A DNA stretch of 24,308 nt from a virus: positions 1-24,308 of the IMG/VR virus record IMGVR_UViG_3300017757_000152; one strand, written 5' to 3'. Made by a program: the position numbers and the translations under genes. Shown here piece after piece: positions 21,473 through 24,308 of this stretch; the stretch's first letter is position 1; each line of letters opens with the position of its first letter. The notes under the pieces are model-generated. The model worked only from the letters and a program-made list of their open reading frames with translations, was not told where the DNA came from and ran no database searches.

Positions 21473-23193
21473 TGGGAAAAATAGGTATAGGATATGATGA
21501 CAAATTTGTACCAGAACGCCAACAAAAAATGGTTTTGGGTAAAACTGTATACAATAATAAAGAACTCACAGATTCTCTTGATAGAGATTTTTCTAGTCTT
21601 TTAAGATCACAGCCTAATGTTAATGTAGAAAGATTTTTTAATATATATAGAGAATTATTTTATAAAATCCAAAGATCAGGAGAACCAACAGATACATCAG
21701 CTACAGAAGACCCAGCTAGCCTATCTCATTGGCAGTTAATAAGAGAAAGTCAAGACTATTTAAATAATTATATAGATTGGAGAGATAAGGTTATAGATAA
21801 CTTATTTGACCAAATAAATGAACTAAATGAAATACTATTAAATAAATTAAATAGAGAAAACAATCAACATCCTATGTATCCTGACGGAACCTTTTTAAGA
21901 TCTCCTGCAAGAAATTCAGATGGACTTCCTATATGGGTTATGCAAAATGGTGTTAAGAGAGAAATTCAAAACTATAACACTTATAAAGCCTTAAAAAGAG
22001 CATCCTCAAACGAGTATGATGACTCTGACGATGATATTTGTCAACTATTAGAAATATCAACTTTAGATGGTATATTAGATGGTCCTCCTATAGTTGTAGA
22101 TAAAGATCTAAATCTTATGAACTGGCAAGCAACAGACTTAGATATAACATTACAAGGAATCACAGATTATATAGAATCAGAATTAACGTGTTTAGAAGGA
22201 TCAGATGTTTCTGATTTAGCTCCCGTTTTTTCCTCAGCAGAAATGTTTAATACAGAAGCTTATCAACCAAGATTTAGTTATTGTGAAATAGAATATACCT
22301 CTTTGGATATTGTTGTTCCTGGAGATAGTAAAGAAACTACAGAAAAGATATTTCCCGGAGATACTATTACTATAAAATATAGAGCAAATACTAATGAAAA
22401 CATATTATCTTTAAATGTTAAGCAAGGATTTACACAAGAAAAAATAATAAAAAATACACAAAAAGAATTAAGAGAACCCATAAGAAAAGATGCATTTGGA
22501 AATTGGGTAGATGAATTAGGAAATATAATATATAAATACCATGATCTTCCAGGAGTTCCCTATAGTATGAAAACATTATGGGCATCTTCTTATGGCACAA
22601 CTAAAGTACAACCAAATGAAAGAGCAACAGATACTTCCTGGTGGTTACCTTACAAAGACCATGGATGGAATGATGAAGCAGAATTAGAAATTCAAACAAA
22701 ACTATGGGAAGAAGTATTTGATGATTCAACTAATGTATATTATAATGATAGTGTAGAATGGAATGGGTGGCAAGGGCCTCGTGGTGGGCTTTATGGTGAG
22801 CCTATATATTATATAACACCTCCCTTAGGACAAGAAGGAGGATGGAGCAATTTATTCGCAGTAAAAGCAGGAATAGATTTTGCAAATTTAGCAGGGGGAG
22901 GATATAGCAATTTTGTAATTCAATATTATGTTATTTTAAATAAAGATTATGCTCCTTTCAATCAACTTGATAGAATAAAAGCAGCTGTAAAATACCCATT
23001 ATCATCACAAATTATAGAACAAGCAGGAGGGATGGAAGCTATATCAAACATATCTTCTTTTGAAGCAGCACAGATAGCATCAACATTGAGCCTACCTGCA
23101 GAAGTATTTACAAATAATTGGTCAATAGTTATGAGTAATGCTACTAGAAGTAATCAAAAATTAGCATACCCAGGATTTAATTTTATATATTAG
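21472..23193 (+). CDS. large baseplate/tail structural protein, paralogue of the next gene
   Basis: A 573-aa protein. The N-terminal 215 residues align in pattern with the next gene: start with DRDFSSL, then VERFFNIYRELFYKIQRSGE, a coiled coil (DKVIDNLFDQINELNEILLNKLN), HPMYPDGTFLRS, MQNGVKREIQNYNTYKALKR, and LLEISTLDGILDGPPIV. The C-terminal 350 residues are unique to this copy: a beta region (EIEYTSLDIVVPGDS, IFPGDTITIKYRAN) and an aromatic/Gly-rich part (WNGWQGPRGGLYGEP). It is likely a wedge or short-fibre attachment protein. The start overlaps the previous stop by 1 nt. Confidence 0.6.
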   Translation: MGKIGIGYDDKFVPERQQKMVLGKTVYNNKELTDSLDRDFSSLLRSQPNVNVERFFNIYRELFYKIQRSGEPTDTSATEDPASLSHWQLIRESQDYLNNYIDWRDKVIDNLFDQINELNEILLNKLNRENNQHPMYPDGTFLRSPARNSDGLPIWVMQNGVKREIQNYNTYKALKRASSNEYDDSDDDICQLLEISTLDGILDGPPIVVDKDLNLMNWQATDLDITLQGITDYIESELTCLEGSDVSDLAPVFSSAEMFNTEAYQPRFSYCEIEYTSLDIVVPGDSKETTEKIFPGDTITIKYRANTNENILSLNVKQGFTQEKIIKNTQKELREPIRKDAFGNWVDELGNIIYKYHDLPGVPYSMKTLWASSYGTTKVQPNERATDTSWWLPYKDHGWNDEAELEIQTKLWEEVFDDSTNVYYNDSVEWNGWQGPRGGLYGEPIYYITPPLGQEGGWSNLFAVKAGIDFANLAGGGYSNFVIQYYVILNKDYAPFNQLDRIKAAVKYPLSSQIIEQAGGMEAISNISSFEAAQIASTLSLPAEVFTNNWSIVMSNATRSNQKLAYPGFNFIY

Positions 23194-23196
23194 GAT

Positions 23197-24000
23197 ATGG
23201 CATCTAGAAAAATTATAATTAGTCATGATATATACGGATCTAAAAGATCTCAAGAGAATTTAGATGGAGACTTTAAAGAACTTCAAGTAAAAAAATACAA
23301 TATAGAGGAGTTTTTTGAATTATATTATCAATTATTTTATGAAATTGAAAAAAAAGGAAAACATTCACATACTACTATAGTAAACGCAAGCACAGAATAC
23401 GCAGGAACACCACCAAATCCTAAAGACCTAGAAATAGAAGACTTAAAACAACAAGTACAAGACTTGCAATGGGAAATAGATTCTATTGAAGAAGAACACC
23501 CTTTCCTCCCTAATAACAGTACAGTTATCCAAGCTAGGACAGAACCTTCTCTTAGATACTACATGCAGTCAGGTAGAAGAAGACAAATAAAAAGCGATGA
23601 AGTATTTGACTTATTAAAAACTAGAGCAGGATATACCCAAGATACCCCTAATGAAGATTTCTCAGTACTATTAAGTATGGAAGCTATTCAGGGAATTTTA
23701 CCAGGTCCTGACATAAATTCACAAGAAGATTTAAACATAGATATAGCATATATAAATAGGTTTACTCCTGGATTAAATCCAAATGATCCCTTAGATAATA
23801 TAAATATTTATCCTCAACAACCTGATTTAAGAGTTAATTCATCTATCCCGGAAACAAACAATTATAATGTAATGGCACATATAGAGGAACCCCCTGTAAC
23901 ACCTGAGGGACTTTCAATCCCTAATATATTTAATACAAATTCATTTAACCAAAATGCTGCTTCTCCTTTAGGTACTTACGAATATAATTTAGATAGTTAA
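23197..24000 (+). CDS. shorter paralogue of the upstream tail protein
   Basis: A 267-aa protein that repeats the N-terminal architecture of the preceding gene without its C-terminal extension: DGDFKEL, IEEFFELYYQLFYEIEKKGK, coiled coil (LEIEDLKQQVQDLQWEIDSIEEEHPFLP), MQSGRRRQIKSDEVFDLLKTR, and VLLSMEAIQGILPGPDI. The last 90 residues are Asn/Pro-rich and look disordered. Tandem duplication followed by loss or gain of the C-terminal domain explains the pair. The two may form a hetero-complex in the baseplate. Confidence 0.6.
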   Translation: MASRKIIISHDIYGSKRSQENLDGDFKELQVKKYNIEEFFELYYQLFYEIEKKGKHSHTTIVNASTEYAGTPPNPKDLEIEDLKQQVQDLQWEIDSIEEEHPFLPNNSTVIQARTEPSLRYYMQSGRRRQIKSDEVFDLLKTRAGYTQDTPNEDFSVLLSMEAIQGILPGPDINSQEDLNIDIAYINRFTPGLNPNDPLDNINIYPQQPDLRVNSSIPETNNYNVMAHIEEPPVTPEGLSIPNIFNTNSFNQNAASPLGTYEYNLDS

Positions 24001-24001
24001 G

Positions 24002-24308
24002 ATGGAAAACATATTAAACATAAAAAAGAATCAATCTCTTGTTCTTAAACAAAGTTCAGTAGCTCAAACAAATATACTAAAATCTTTTGGTAAACCAGGA
24101 GATCGTGTAGAATTATACGTTTATGATCTTAGAGATAATCTTATACATGTTAACATTAATTTTAGTGATTATTCTCTTGAATCTGGGGCTATACCTCCTT
24201 CATCCCCTCAATATCCTACAAATGTACAGCCAGAAGTAGTAAGACCTGATTCTCCTGGAGCAGGAGAAACTGTCCCTGGGAGCGAATTACCAGGACCTAA
24301 CCAAGCAA
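24002..24308 (+). CDS. virion-type protein, N-terminal part (cut by window end)
   Basis: The frame starts at ATG 24002, one base after the previous stop, and stays open to the window end (102 codons). The visible part reads MENILNIKKNQSLVLKQSS, then SFGKPGDRVELYVYDLRDNLIHVNINFSDYSL, then a Pro/Gly-rich linker (IPPSSPQYPTNVQPE; GAGETVPGSELPGP). The 'GDxVELYVYDLxxNL' block is of the kind found in large tail proteins of marine T4-like phages. It is probably a long gene continuing past the window; function unknown. Confidence 0.6.
   Translation, partial: MENILNIKKNQSLVLKQSSVAQTNILKSFGKPGDRVELYVYDLRDNLIHVNINFSDYSLESGAIPPSSPQYPTNVQPEVVRPDSPGAGETVPGSELPGPNQA

Overview
The window looks like part of the genome of a large, AT-rich, contractile-tailed (T4-like) phage that infects a Bacteroidetes, probably a marine flavobacterium. 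All supported genes are on the + strand and tightly packed, often with 1-4 nt stop/start overlaps. Phage hallmarks are a gp25-type baseplate wedge protein, a gp6/baseplate-J-type wedge protein, a gp55-type late sigma factor and a baseplate hub/spike cluster with an M15 peptidase. The host call rests on a very large secreted protein ending in a Bacteroidetes type IX secretion (T9SS) type A sorting domain, on three signal peptides ending in the Bacteroidetes-like ...F(S/G)Q or ..YTQ pattern, and on start codons preceded by A/T-rich leaders with no clear Shine-Dalgarno sequence.

Layout: (1) 1-1615: the C-terminal part of a CobT-like VWA protein, then four small genes, the first with AT-hook motifs. 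(2) 1627-1963: a phage-encoded, circularly permuted tmRNA (ssrA). Its T-arm/acceptor piece lies upstream of its tag-coding piece. A putative promoter precedes it and a strong intrinsic terminator follows. (3) 1976-8129: an 'envelope' cassette with a beta-barrel-like exported protein, a one-TM coiled-coil protein, an exported thioredoxin-fold protein lacking the CXXC, a soluble unknown, and a 1314-aa Cys-rich repeat protein with a T9SS signal. (4) 8148-13690: small acidic or basic proteins (probably virion or assembly related), a PD-(D/E)XK nuclease-like protein, an HD hydrolase and the gp55-like sigma factor. (5) 13697-24308: the baseplate/tail operon: hub/spike genes, M15 peptidase, gp25, gp6, a large beta-rich wedge or fibre protein, a paralogous pair, and a last gene cut by the window end.

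How it fits together: a recurring AT motif (about TATATTTATTA) sits 24-32 nt upstream of the first gene of four transcription blocks and just upstream of the tmRNA. It is a candidate late promoter for the gp55-like sigma factor encoded here. The tail genes would build the injection machine, with the M15 peptidase opening peptidoglycan. The secreted cassette would remodel the host surface using the host Sec and type IX systems. The most unusual observations are the permuted tmRNA in a Bacteroidetes phage and the phage-borne T9SS cargo.
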